Shown in pieces: positions 1 through 7,103 of a DNA stretch of 13,370 nt. The stretch is from an uncultured Eubacteriaceae bacterium (lineage in GTDB: Bacteria; Bacillota; Clostridia; Eubacteriales; UBA1433). The stretch spans positions 1 through 13,370 of the forward strand of contig CALFLU010000013.1 in assembly GCA_937880125.1 (NCBI GenBank). The letters run 5' to 3'. The notes beneath the pieces are model-generated. The model was not told where the DNA came from, searched no databases, and saw only the letters and a list, made by a program, of their open reading frames with translations. The translations under genes were made by a program, and so were the position numbers. The first letter of the stretch is position 1. The number at the start of each line of letters is the position of its first letter.

Positions 1-33
1 TGACTGGAGTTCAGACGTGTGCTCTTCCGATCT
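1..33. other. Illumina sequencing adapter remnant (not genomic)
   Basis: These bases match the TruSeq read-2 adapter, ending in the diagnostic GCTCTTCCGATCT at 21-33. Genomic sequence starts at 34. The adapter lies in frame with the partial gene behind it and supplies a false GTG start at 19 plus four false codons (Leu-Phe-Arg-Ser), so an automatic gene call starting at 19 is an artefact. The left edge of the window is therefore an untrimmed contig end. Confidence 0.97.
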
Positions 34-237
34 ATGGATGACTCGGGTGCTTTGAGCGATTTGGCAAGAATTTTTTCCGATGAAAAAATTTATGTGCAAT
101 CACTCAATGCCAAAAGCGTGGAACACAATCGGGCGCTGTATGATGTGGTGCTTGAAGTCAAAAGCAAAAAGGAATTAAACGATATCATTTCGAAAATAAG
201 AAATTTGAAAAACGTCAACAAAATAACACGTCTGTAA
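34..237 (+). CDS. relA: RelA/SpoT-type (p)ppGpp synthetase/hydrolase, C-terminal ACT domain only (5' truncated)
   Basis: Only the last 67 codons are present. They resemble the C-terminal ACT (regulatory) domain of long RSH stringent-response proteins: a start like 'DDSGALSDLARIF' (family form D-R-x-G-L-L-x-D-I), then a beta-strand with 'YVQSLNAKS', a 'YDVVLEV' strand, and a final helix and strand 'LNDIISKIRNLKNVNKITRL'. In the full enzyme this domain helps sense uncharged tRNA on the ribosome; the synthetase and hydrolase domains would lie upstream and are absent. The cut is technical, because sequencing adapter abuts codon 34. The ATG at 34 is probably an internal methionine, although a free-standing ACT protein cannot be excluded from this fragment. 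The next gene, dtd, follows after 9 bases, the usual rel–dtd order in Bacillota, which supports the assignment. Confidence 0.75.
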   Translation: MDDSGALSDLARIFSDEKIYVQSLNAKSVEHNRALYDVVLEVKSKKELNDIISKIRNLKNVNKITRL

Positions 238-246
238 GGAGCAACA

Positions 247-711
247 GTGGTTACGGTCATTCAACGCGTTTCGTCTTCACATGTGAAGACAGCGGGCAAA
301 GAGGTAGGAAAAATTGGAAAAGGTTTAACGATTCTGCTGGGTGTTAAAGAAGGGGACGACATGGAAGATGTCGCCTTTTTGGCAAAAAAAATAGCCAATA
401 TGCGCATTTTTGAAGACGAAGAAGGCAAGATGAATCTTTCGGTCAAAGACGTTGGGGGGAGCATTTTGGTCATTTCGCAGTTTACGCTGTTGGCGGATTG
501 CAAAAAAGGCAATCGACCTTCTTTTGTTCGTGCCGCACAACCTTTTGTGGCCAATCAGCTTTATGAGGAATTTATCGGTTTGCTTCGTAAAGAAGAAATA
601 AATGTTGCGCAGGGCGTGTTTGCTGCAGATATGGAAGTTTTAATTGTCAACGACGGACCTGTCACCATTGTACTGGACAGTAATGAATTTGTGAAAAATA
701 AGGAGAAATAA
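247..711 (+). CDS. dtd: D-aminoacyl-tRNA deacylase
   Basis: DTD hydrolyses the ester bond of D-aminoacyl-tRNAs (and Gly-tRNA-Ala), protecting translation from D-amino acids. The 154-residue product closely follows the family from end to end. The N-terminus reads V-T-V-I-Q-R-V, 'EGKMNL' is at 59-64, the catalytic S-Q-F-T-L motif at 77-81 and the cross-subunit Gly-Pro motif N-D-G-P-V-T at 135-140. The usual length is about 145-150, so the protein is complete, with a short charged tail. The start is GTG, supported by an AAGGAG ribosome-binding site at 236-241 five bases upstream and by alignment of the N-terminus. The gene lies 9 bases after rel and one base before the MBL hydrolase gene, so it is almost certainly co-transcribed with both. 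Confidence 0.96.
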   Translation: MVTVIQRVSSSHVKTAGKEVGKIGKGLTILLGVKEGDDMEDVAFLAKKIANMRIFEDEEGKMNLSVKDVGGSILVISQFTLLADCKKGNRPSFVRAAQPFVANQLYEEFIGLLRKEEINVAQGVFAADMEVLIVNDGPVTIVLDSNEFVKNKEK

Positions 712-712
712 G

Positions 713-1342
713 ATGTATGTAGCGAGTGTAACGGTTTCGGATTATATGACAAATTGCTATCTTGCGGGTTGCGAAGAAACGAAGGAAGCGATGATAGTGG
801 ATCCGGGCGGAAACTTTGAAAGCATTCAAAAGATGATTGAACACAGCGGATATAAGATAAAATATATTGTTTGCACCCATGGTCATCACGACCATATTTT
901 GGCTACAAAGCAAATAAAAGACTACACGCAAGCAAAAGTATATATCCATGAAAAAGAGCGAAAATGTTTGCAAAATTCGCTGTTTAACGGTGCGGTGGTT
1001 TTTGGTGTCAAACATGAATCCTGCAAAGAAGACGGCACGCTCAGCGATGGAGATGAGTTGGAAGTGGGCAACTTGCGATTTAGCGTCATTCATACACCGG
1101 GGCACACAAAGGGTGGCATTTGTCTCTATACACCGGGGCATTTGTTCAGCGGAGATACGTTGTTTTACGGGACCATCGGCAGAACGGATTTTCCCGGAGG
1201 AAACTATAAGGAAATTGTTCATTCCATACAAGAAAAGCTCTATCAGCTGCCGGAGGAAACCATTGTGTATCCTGGTCACGGAAACAAAACAACAATCGGG
1301 CATGAAAAAATGTATAACGCGGTGGTTCGTCTCGAACGATGA
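713..1342 (+). CDS. MBL-fold metallo-hydrolase, glyoxalase II-like (YcbL type)
   Basis: This is a 209-residue single-domain metallo-beta-lactamase-fold hydrolase. The metal-binding motif T-H-G-H-H-D-H is at 55-61, the next ligand histidine at 131 (in T-P-G-H-T), the bridging aspartate at 148 (in S-G-D-T-L) and the last histidine at 189 (in Y-P-G-H-G). 'GRTDFPGG' at 156-163 is typical of the short glyoxalase II-like group that lacks the C-terminal helical domain of true GloB. The substrate is likely a thioester or related hydrolysable compound but cannot be read from sequence. The ATG at 713 has AGGAG at 701-705. The stop overlaps the start of hemZ by four bases (ATGA at 1339-1342), implying translational coupling. 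A homologue at this place, between dtd and hemZ, is common in Bacillota. Confidence 0.9.
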   Translation: MYVASVTVSDYMTNCYLAGCEETKEAMIVDPGGNFESIQKMIEHSGYKIKYIVCTHGHHDHILATKQIKDYTQAKVYIHEKERKCLQNSLFNGAVVFGVKHESCKEDGTLSDGDELEVGNLRFSVIHTPGHTKGGICLYTPGHLFSGDTLFYGTIGRTDFPGGNYKEIVHSIQEKLYQLPEETIVYPGHGNKTTIGHEKMYNAVVRLER

Positions 1343-2763
1343 AAATTTTTCTGCGCTTATCCGAACCAAAATTTGAGCGCCAAATCAAAAATGTTATTAA
1401 TGCTTTTTTTCTTTCGGCAACCTATGTGCAAGGAGAAACCCAAAGACATGATTTGGCGATTTTTGTTGATTACGAGAAAGATGGCCTTACTGTGCGCCTT
1501 CAAAATGAATCTGTATGCCTAAGGACAGAGAAACTCTTTTCGCCCAATGCGTTGCGGTGGCATATCCAAACCGAGCAAGCCGTCTACGAAGTTATTTCCA
1601 AAGCCTATGGGCGCAGACTGAATTGGGGGATTCTCACAGGGGTGAGGCCTGTGAAAATTGCGTCCAAGTGGCTGCAAGAGGGCAAAAGCAATGAAGAGAC
1701 AGAAAAGGAATATACCGATGAACGGTATGTGAGCAAAGTCAAGGCTCAACTTTGTCTGGCGCTGGCAGAAAAGGAAAACGTCTGCCTGCAAGGGGCGGCA
1801 AAAGATGCAATGGCGCTGTATGTGCATGTGCCCATCTGTCCGCACCGATGCGGATATTGTTCTTTTATTTCAAAAGAGAGCAACGACACAGCATACATTG
1901 AGCAATATTATCAAGCGTTGATGCAAGAAATTCGCGCAATGGGAGAATATTTTTCAAAAAAAAGGACAGTGATTGACTCGTTGTATGTGGGTGGGGGCAC
2001 ACCGTCAATTTTTGATGCGACAATGATAGAGGCATTGCTGGCGCAAATCCGAGCGCATTTTGATGTCAGCCGTCTGCGCGAGGCCACCTTTGAGGCGGGC
2101 AGGGCAGATTGCATTACCGAAGAAAAATTGTCTGCCATGCAAGCAGGGGGCATCGGGCGTATTTGTATCAATGCGCAGAGTATGCATAATACAACGCTGA
2201 AGGCAATGGGAAGAAATTTGACGAAGGAAGAATTTTTATCCGCCTTTGCAAAGGCAAAAAAGTATCCTTTCAATATTAACGTAGACTTAATTTATGGGCT
2301 TGAAGGGGAAAGTGAAGAGATGTTTTATGCTTCTTTGCAAGAAGTGGCGGCACTGGAGCCGGACAACATTACACTTCACACCTTGAGTTATAAGCGAAAG
2401 GCACAAGACTTTGATCACAAAACCGAAAGTGCACAGGAGCGTTTGGCGGGATTTGATGACGCCTATGTGCAATTGGCAAAGAAAGGCTACGCACCCTATT
2501 ATTTATATCGACAAAAGCACAATGTCTCAGGAGGCGAAAACACCGGATTTTGTAAAAAAGACAAGGAAAGCATCTACAACATTTCTGTTATTTCAGACCG
2601 CATGGGAATTATCGGGTTGGGTGCGGGAGCGGTGGGGAAAATTCGTGACACGACAACAGGCAAAATCAAACGCATTGACGGATATTATGATATGGATCTT
2701 TACATGCAGCGTATCTGTGAGGTGATTGATAAAAAGGCAAAAGCCTACGAGACAATTGAATAA
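1339..2763 (+). CDS. hemZ: HemZ-family radical SAM protein (oxygen-independent coproporphyrinogen III dehydrogenase-like)
   Basis: The 474-residue product has a HemZ-type N-terminal region (1 to about 155, with 'GILTGVRPVKIA' at 97-108) followed by a radical SAM core. The core opens with 'ALYVHVPICPHRCGYCSF': the 4Fe-4S cysteines are C167, C171 and C174. It continues with the SAM-binding G-G-G-T-P-S at 218-223, 'FEAGRADCIT' at 251-260, and the HemN/HemZ-type 'RICINAQSM' and 'GRNLT' segment at 274-295. Members are annotated as oxygen-independent coproporphyrinogen III dehydrogenases, converting coproporphyrinogen III to protoporphyrinogen IX. Many clostridial HemZ proteins occur without a full haem pathway, so the true substrate here is uncertain; no other haem gene is in the window. 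Translation is coupled to the upstream hydrolase by the ATGA overlap. No clear terminator follows, and the promoter of the next gene overlaps its stop codon. Confidence 0.88.
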   Translation: MKIFLRLSEPKFERQIKNVINAFFLSATYVQGETQRHDLAIFVDYEKDGLTVRLQNESVCLRTEKLFSPNALRWHIQTEQAVYEVISKAYGRRLNWGILTGVRPVKIASKWLQEGKSNEETEKEYTDERYVSKVKAQLCLALAEKENVCLQGAAKDAMALYVHVPICPHRCGYCSFISKESNDTAYIEQYYQALMQEIRAMGEYFSKKRTVIDSLYVGGGTPSIFDATMIEALLAQIRAHFDVSRLREATFEAGRADCITEEKLSAMQAGGIGRICINAQSMHNTTLKAMGRNLTKEEFLSAFAKAKKYPFNINVDLIYGLEGESEEMFYASLQEVAALEPDNITLHTLSYKRKAQDFDHKTESAQERLAGFDDAYVQLAKKGYAPYYLYRQKHNVSGGENTGFCKKDKESIYNISVISDRMGIIGLGAGAVGKIRDTTTGKIKRIDGYYDMDLYMQRICEVIDKKAKAYETIE

Positions 2764-2784
2764 AGAATCTTTTTTTAGTAAAAT
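2756..2784 (+). promoter_or_regulatory. Sigma-A-type promoter for the pirin gene
   Basis: TTGAAT (2756-2761) and TAAAAT (2779-2784) are separated by exactly 17 bases. The -35 box overlaps the hemZ stop codon. Transcription would start near 2791, giving an untranslated leader of about 105 bases before the pirin start. The hexamers match consensus at 4/6 and 5/6. Confidence 0.55.
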
Positions 2785-2790
2785 GATATA

Positions 2791-2865
2791 GAAACCTCGG
2801 CAGCAAAAGAAACTGCTTACCAACGGCGCAGTGAGTCTGTTTTGCAAAAAGGCCAGGGGTTGAAT
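2791..2865 (+). promoter_or_regulatory. Possible structured 5' leader upstream of the pirin gene (unidentified)
   Basis: This GC-richer stretch sits in an otherwise AT-rich 133-base gap. AACCTCGGC (2793-2801) can pair with GCCAGGGGTT (2852-2861) as nine pairs with one bulged A at 2855. Two smaller hairpins could form inside: GCAG 2800-2803 with CTGC 2813-2816, which competes with the end of the outer stem, and CAG 2829-2831 with CTG 2837-2839. The overall form resembles a three-way junction. I do not recognise it as any known riboswitch, and the inner helices are short, so it could be chance. Confidence 0.3.
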
Positions 2866-2896
2866 AAAAATTGCACAGTGTGAAGGAGAACAAAAC

Positions 2897-3742
2897 ATGC
2901 AATACAGAAAAGTAAAACAAGTCGTTACCGGCAAAGCGGCAGTGGATGGTGCGGGTGTGCACCTGCAGCGCGTACTGGGCATTGCCAATGTGGAAGCGTT
3001 TGATCCGTTTTTGATGCTGGATTCCTTTGATTCATATAATCCCAACGATTATGTGGCAGGTTTTCCCATGCATCCCCATAGAGGCATTGAAACCATTACC
3101 TATTTGGTGTCGGGGGAGATTGAACATGAAGACAGTTTGGGAAATCAAGGCACCATTGGGGCGGGGGCAAGCCAATGGATGACGGCAGGCAGCGGCATTA
3201 TGCACCAGGAGATGCCCAAAGCCTCTAATCGCATGCTGGGCTTTCAGCTGTGGCTCAACTTGCCGCAAAGCGAAAAAATGACGACGCCCAAATATTTTGA
3301 TATTCATCCGCAAGATATTGTAACAGTAGACGAAGATGGCTATAGGGTGCATATTTTGTCGGGTGCTTATAACGGAAAACAAGGGGTAAAGTCGCACCAT
3401 ATTCAAGCGACGATACTGGATGTGGAGTTGGAACAAAATAAAGTCTTTCAGATGCCTGTCGAAAAAGACAAGACGGTGTTTGTCTTTTTCTTGGAAGGAC
3501 AAGGCATTGTTGACGGAAAACAATACGGCGAAAAATCGGCGCTGCTGCTTGCGGACGGTGAAGCCATTGAAGTGCAGGCCATCAAAGATGAGCCGCTTCG
3601 GTTTGCGGTTTTTGCTGCAACGCCTCTCAAAGAGGGCATTGCATGGGGCGGGCCGATTGTGATGAACACGCGTGAAGAGTTGGATGATGCCTTTGCACAA
3701 CTGCGCACAGGGACATTTATCAAACAACAACCCCTGAATTAA
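2897..3742 (+). CDS. Pirin family protein (bicupin)
   Basis: The 281-residue product is full length for the pirin family. The N-terminal cupin carries the metal ligands in the expected places: H59 and H61 in 'PMHPHRG' (57-63), and H103 and E105 in 'GIMHQEMP' (100-107). 'IETITYLVSGEIEHEDS' (64-80) and 'GAGASQWMTAGSG' (88-100) are typical of the family. The C-terminal cupin covers roughly 165-260. Some pirins act as quercetin 2,3-dioxygenases and others as regulators; sequence alone does not decide between these. The ATG at 2897 is preceded by AAGGAG at 2883-2888, eight bases upstream. The gene appears to be a single transcription unit with its own promoter. No obvious terminator separates it from the hisS promoter, which begins 11 bases after its stop. 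Confidence 0.9.
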   Translation: MQYRKVKQVVTGKAAVDGAGVHLQRVLGIANVEAFDPFLMLDSFDSYNPNDYVAGFPMHPHRGIETITYLVSGEIEHEDSLGNQGTIGAGASQWMTAGSGIMHQEMPKASNRMLGFQLWLNLPQSEKMTTPKYFDIHPQDIVTVDEDGYRVHILSGAYNGKQGVKSHHIQATILDVELEQNKVFQMPVEKDKTVFVFFLEGQGIVDGKQYGEKSALLLADGEAIEVQAIKDEPLRFAVFAATPLKEGIAWGGPIVMNTREELDDAFAQLRTGTFIKQQPLN

Positions 3743-3752
3743 GGGAAAAAAG

Positions 3753-3781
3753 TTGACTTTGCCGAGCAAAAGAAATATAAT
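3753..3781 (+). promoter_or_regulatory. Strong sigma-A promoter of the hisS–aspS operon
   Basis: TTGACT (3753-3758) and a perfect TATAAT (3776-3781) are separated by 17 bases. Transcription should start near 3788, just before the T-box Stem I. Confidence 0.85.
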
Positions 3782-3787
3782 AATCTA

Positions 3788-4021
3788 ATATATTTGTATA
3801 GGGCAATGATAAAGAAAAGTACTGCTTTGTTGTGTATGCAGAGAGGATATGGTTGGTGAAAATATCTTGCAGGCAGGCAGGAAAAACACTGTTTAGCCCT
3901 GGGTGCCGAAACCAGTAGGTGCCCACGCACTATAGCGTTAGTATAAAAGATGATTGAAAAATCAATCAGGGTGGTACCGTGGAAGCTTTCTGCCCCTGAC
4001 GCATGCGTCGGGGGCAGTTTT
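3788..4021 (+). promoter_or_regulatory. T-box leader (tRNA-sensing riboswitch) controlling hisS–aspS
   Basis: This is a canonical T-box leader. Stem I is closed by AGGGC (3800-3804) with GCCCT (3896-3900). Its 5' side carries AGTA (3818-3821, specifier-loop S-turn) and AGAGAG before the apical loop GGTTGGTGAAA (about 3851-3861). The 3' side of the specifier loop reads GAAAAACACTG, so the specifier is probably CAC (His) at 3887-3889. Next come GGGTGCC/GGTGCCC pairing (about 3901-3924) and a TGATTG/CAATCA hairpin (Stem III, about 3950-3967). The T-box sequence AGGGTGGTACCGTGG is at 3968-3982. CAGGG (3967-3971) can pair with CCCTG (3994-3998) as antiterminator, exclusive with the terminator that uses the same bases. 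Uncharged tRNA would stabilise the antiterminator and switch on synthetase expression. Confidence 0.95.
3990..4021 (+). terminator. T-box regulated intrinsic terminator
   Basis: CTGCCCCTGACG (3990-4001) pairs with CGTCGGGGGCAG (4006-4017) as 12 pairs including one T-G, with a CATG loop, followed by TTTT. The U-tract is short for a terminator. The bases 3994-3998 also belong to the antiterminator, so the two folds are mutually exclusive. Confidence 0.85.
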
Positions 4022-4050
4022 GATGAAAAAGGGTAGATTCGGAGGAAAAC

Positions 4051-5322
4051 ATGGCAATTACAGCGCCAAAAGGAACGCGGGACATTTTGCCCGAAGAAAG
4101 TTATAAATGGGTTTATTTGGAAGAAGAGATTCGCTGCTTGTGTTCTCTTTATCGCTATGAAGAGATTCGCACACCAATGTTTGAAAAAACAGAATTGTTT
4201 GTGCGCGGCGTTGGGCAAGAGACGGATATTGTGCAAAAGGAGATGTATACCTTTGAGCACCGTGACAAAGAAAGTTTTTCGCTCAAACCAGAAGGCACCG
4301 CCGCCGTGGTGCGTGCCTATGGCGAAAATAAACTCTATACGCTGCCGCAACCGGTGAAATTATATTATTTGACACCGTGCTTTAGAGCAGAGCGTCCGCA
4401 AAAGGGGAGATATCGTCAGTTTCATCAGTTTGGCATTGAAGTATTGGGCACAAAATCCGCGGGCATTGATGCTGAGGTCATTGCCTTGGCAGCGCGGTTG
4501 TTTAAGCAATTAAAAATTGAAAATATTAAACTGTATATCAATTCTGTGGGCTGCGGCAAATGTCGAGAGGCCTATTATCATACACTAAAAACCTTTTTGG
4601 CAACAAAACTGGATGTGCTTTGTGAAGATTGTCAAAAAAGATATGAAAAAAATCCCATGCGTGTTTTGGATTGCAAAGAAGAAACCTGCCAAGCGGCGCT
4701 GCAGGAAGCACCCTACATGGTGGATTATCTGTGCGAAGAATGCGAAGAGCACTTTGCCGAAGTAAAAGAAAATCTGCAGTTGATGCAAGTTGCCTATGAA
4801 ATTAATCCTCGTATTGTGAGGGGGCTGGATTATTATGAAAAAACAGCCTTTGAATTTGTAACCGAAGACATCGGCGCACAGGGCACGATATGCGGCGGCG
4901 GCAGGTATGATGGACTCAGTGAGCTCATTGGTGGCCCCAAAACGCCGGGCATTGGCTTTGGCATGGGGTTGGAAAGATTGTTGATGCTGGTGGGAGACAA
5001 GCTGCCGGCAAAAAAAGCAGCGTTGCAAATCTATATTGCCTCCATGGGGCGTCAAGCCGAAAAAAAGGCGCAGGAAATGGTTGAACAGCTGCGCGCCCAG
5101 GGCATTTGTGCGGAAAAAGATTTTATGCAGCGCAGCCTAAAATCACAAATGAAGTATGCCGACAAGTTGGGGGCTGAAAATGTGTTGATTTTGGGTGACG
5201 AAGAAATAAATGCAGGCACTGCCGAAATAAAAAATATGCAAACGGGTGAGCAGTGCCGTGTCAGTATAAAAACAACGGAACAATTTGTTGCGGATTATAA
5301 GGCGGGGGTAAAAAAAGCATGA
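4051..5322 (+). CDS. hisS: Histidyl-tRNA synthetase
   Basis: This class II synthetase attaches histidine to tRNA-His in the cytoplasm. The 423-residue product begins with 'APKGTRDILPEES' (5-17). It has motif 2 F-R-A-E-R-P-Q-K-G-R with 'RQFHQFG' (111-128), the histidine-specific R-G-L-D-Y-Y (257-262), 'GGGRYDGL' (282-289), motif 3 'GIGFGMGLERL' (300-310), and a C-terminal anticodon-binding domain from about 325. The insertion between motif 2 and RGLDYY holds eight cysteines (168, 171, 191, 194, 208, 213, 228, 231), suggesting a metal-binding subdomain as in other clostridial HisRS. The ATG at 4051 has GGAGG at 4041-4045. Expression is governed by the T-box leader just upstream. The stop overlaps the aspS start (ATGA at 5319-5322). 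Confidence 0.97.
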   Translation: MAITAPKGTRDILPEESYKWVYLEEEIRCLCSLYRYEEIRTPMFEKTELFVRGVGQETDIVQKEMYTFEHRDKESFSLKPEGTAAVVRAYGENKLYTLPQPVKLYYLTPCFRAERPQKGRYRQFHQFGIEVLGTKSAGIDAEVIALAARLFKQLKIENIKLYINSVGCGKCREAYYHTLKTFLATKLDVLCEDCQKRYEKNPMRVLDCKEETCQAALQEAPYMVDYLCEECEEHFAEVKENLQLMQVAYEINPRIVRGLDYYEKTAFEFVTEDIGAQGTICGGGRYDGLSELIGGPKTPGIGFGMGLERLLMLVGDKLPAKKAALQIYIASMGRQAEKKAQEMVEQLRAQGICAEKDFMQRSLKSQMKYADKLGAENVLILGDEEINAGTAEIKNMQTGEQCRVSIKTTEQFVADYKAGVKKA

Positions 5323-7103
5323 AAAACCAATACAGAACCAATTTATGCGCGGAACCAAACGAAAGCCACATCGGTCAAAAGGTTGTTTTGGCGGGATGGG
5401 TCAATAAAAAAAGAAGCTTGGGTCAGTTGGTGTTTTTGGAACTCAGAGACATCAGCGGCATTATGCAAATTGCCATTGATGCCGAGGTCAGCCCAAAGCT
5501 CATTGACATTGTGTCGAAAATCAAAAATGAATATCTGGTGCAAATTAAAGGCGATATTGTGCTCAGAGACCAAGAGACGGTAAACGAAAAGCTGAAAACA
5601 GGCACCATTGAGGTGCGCGCAGAAGAAATCGTTATTCTCAACGAGTCCAAAACGCCGCCCATTTATGTGGATGATTCGGATAAAACAAACGAAAACACGA
5701 GATTAAAGTATCGCTACTTGGATTTGCGCAAGCCCGCTATGCAGCATCGGCTCATCATGCGCAGCAAGCTGGCGCGTATTGTCAGAGAATTTTTATACGA
5801 AGAAGGGTTTTATGAAATAGAAACACCGTTTCTCAACAAACCCACCCCGGAGGGAGCCCGCGATTTTTTGGTGCCCAGCCGTGTGCAGCCCAATAAGTTT
5901 TTTTCGCTGCCGCAATCTCCGCAGCTCTTTAAGCAACTGCTCATGGTCAGCGGTTTTGACAGATATTTTCAGATTGTCAAATGTTTTCGCGATGAAGATT
6001 TGAGACAAGACAGACAGCCCGAATTTACACAAATTGATATGGAAATGTCTTTTGTAACCGGTGAAGACGTCATTGAAGTCAACGAGCGCTTGATAAAAAA
6101 GATTTTCAAAGAAATATTAGGCCACGATGTTGCATTGCCCATTGCAAGAATGACCTATGATGAGGCCATGAGCCGATATGGTTCGGATAAGCCCGATCTT
6201 CGCTTTGATATGCAGCTTGCGGATGTTTCTTTAATTGTCAAAGACAGCGCCTTTGGCGTATTTGCCTCCGTGGTAAAAAAAGGCGGCAGTGTGCGAGGGC
6301 TCAATGTAAAGGGCGGCAGTGACAGGCTGATTCGCCGAGATTTGGACAGATTGGTCAAAGTGGCGGAAACCTATGGCGCTAAAGGATTGGCATGGATGCG
6401 CTATACACAGGAAGGAATTGTCTCACCGATAGCTAAGTTTTTTACGGACGCGGAAAAAGAGGCCATTCTCAGTACATTGGATGCTGAGGAGGGAGACTTG
6501 CTTCTCTTTGTGGCGGATAAGGACGAAGTTGCCTTAACGGCACTGGGACAGTTGCGCCTGCATATGGCAGATATGATGGAAATAGAACGGAGCGGTTTTG
6601 CCTTTGTATGGGTGACCGATTTTCCGATGTTTGAATATGATGAAGAAGAGAAACGATATTTTGCTGTGCACCATCCCTTTACCTCTCCCACAGACAGCTC
6701 TGTTGAGCTGTTGGGCAAAGACCCCGCAAAGGTGCGCGCCAGAGCCTATGATATTGTTGTCAACGGTGTAGAACTCGGCGGTGGCAGCGTGCGTATTCAC
6801 AAAGAGGCGGTGCAAGAAAAAGTGTTTGAACAGCTGGGTTTTTCCAAGGAAGAAGCCTGGGAGCAATTCGGATTTTTATTGGAAGCTTTTAAATACGGCA
6901 CGCCGCCCCACGCAGGGATGGCTTATGGGCTGGACAGGCTGTGTATGCTGCTGGCGGATACGGAGAACATCAAAGACGTGATTGCCTTTCCGAAAAATCA
7001 AAACCACGGTTGCGTGATGACCGGTGCGCCTGCTTATGCAGGGGCGCATCAATTGGAAGAATTGAAAATTGCAACGATAAAGGCAGAAGAAAAAGATGAT
7101 TGA
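5319..7103 (+). CDS. aspS: Aspartyl-tRNA synthetase, bacterial type
   Basis: The 594-residue product has the full bacterial AspRS layout: an N-terminal OB-fold anticodon-binding domain (about 1-105), 'RYLDLR' (132-137), 'QSPQLFKQLLM' (199-209), class II motif 2 'FRDEDLRQDRQPEFTQ' (223-238), the bacterial GAD insertion in the middle, and motif 3 'GMAYGLDRLCMLL' (533-545) near the C-terminus. In the anticodon-binding domain 'KRSLGQLVF' places leucine (residue 34) where non-discriminating AspRS usually has histidine. By analogy with E. coli this favours a tRNA-Asp-specific enzyme (inference, weak on its own). It is translationally coupled to hisS by a four-base overlap and shares the T-box. The next gene starts inside its last codons. 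Confidence 0.97.
   Translation: MKNQYRTNLCAEPNESHIGQKVVLAGWVNKKRSLGQLVFLELRDISGIMQIAIDAEVSPKLIDIVSKIKNEYLVQIKGDIVLRDQETVNEKLKTGTIEVRAEEIVILNESKTPPIYVDDSDKTNENTRLKYRYLDLRKPAMQHRLIMRSKLARIVREFLYEEGFYEIETPFLNKPTPEGARDFLVPSRVQPNKFFSLPQSPQLFKQLLMVSGFDRYFQIVKCFRDEDLRQDRQPEFTQIDMEMSFVTGEDVIEVNERLIKKIFKEILGHDVALPIARMTYDEAMSRYGSDKPDLRFDMQLADVSLIVKDSAFGVFASVVKKGGSVRGLNVKGGSDRLIRRDLDRLVKVAETYGAKGLAWMRYTQEGIVSPIAKFFTDAEKEAILSTLDAEEGDLLLFVADKDEVALTALGQLRLHMADMMEIERSGFAFVWVTDFPMFEYDEEEKRYFAVHHPFTSPTDSSVELLGKDPAKVRARAYDIVVNGVELGGGSVRIHKEAVQEKVFEQLGFSKEEAWEQFGFLLEAFKYGTPPHAGMAYGLDRLCMLLADTENIKDVIAFPKNQNHGCVMTGAPAYAGAHQLEELKIATIKAEEKDD

Noticed and set aside
662..1369. 235-codon open frame on the - strand
   Set aside because: It lies wholly antisense to the well-supported MBL hydrolase gene and the ends of dtd and hemZ, has low-complexity Phe/Ile/Arg-rich content and no recognisable domain.
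3032..3769. 245-codon open frame on the - strand
   Set aside because: It is antisense to the pirin gene and runs over the hisS promoter; the predicted protein has no family features.
3869..3882. Tandem GCAG copies as a microsatellite or CRISPR-like repeat
   Set aside because: They are part of the 3' side of T-box Stem I pairing with CTGC at 3822-3825; no array or spacers are present.
3739..4350. 203-codon open frame on the - strand
   Set aside because: It overlaps the T-box leader and the start of hisS; the leader explains this sequence far better.
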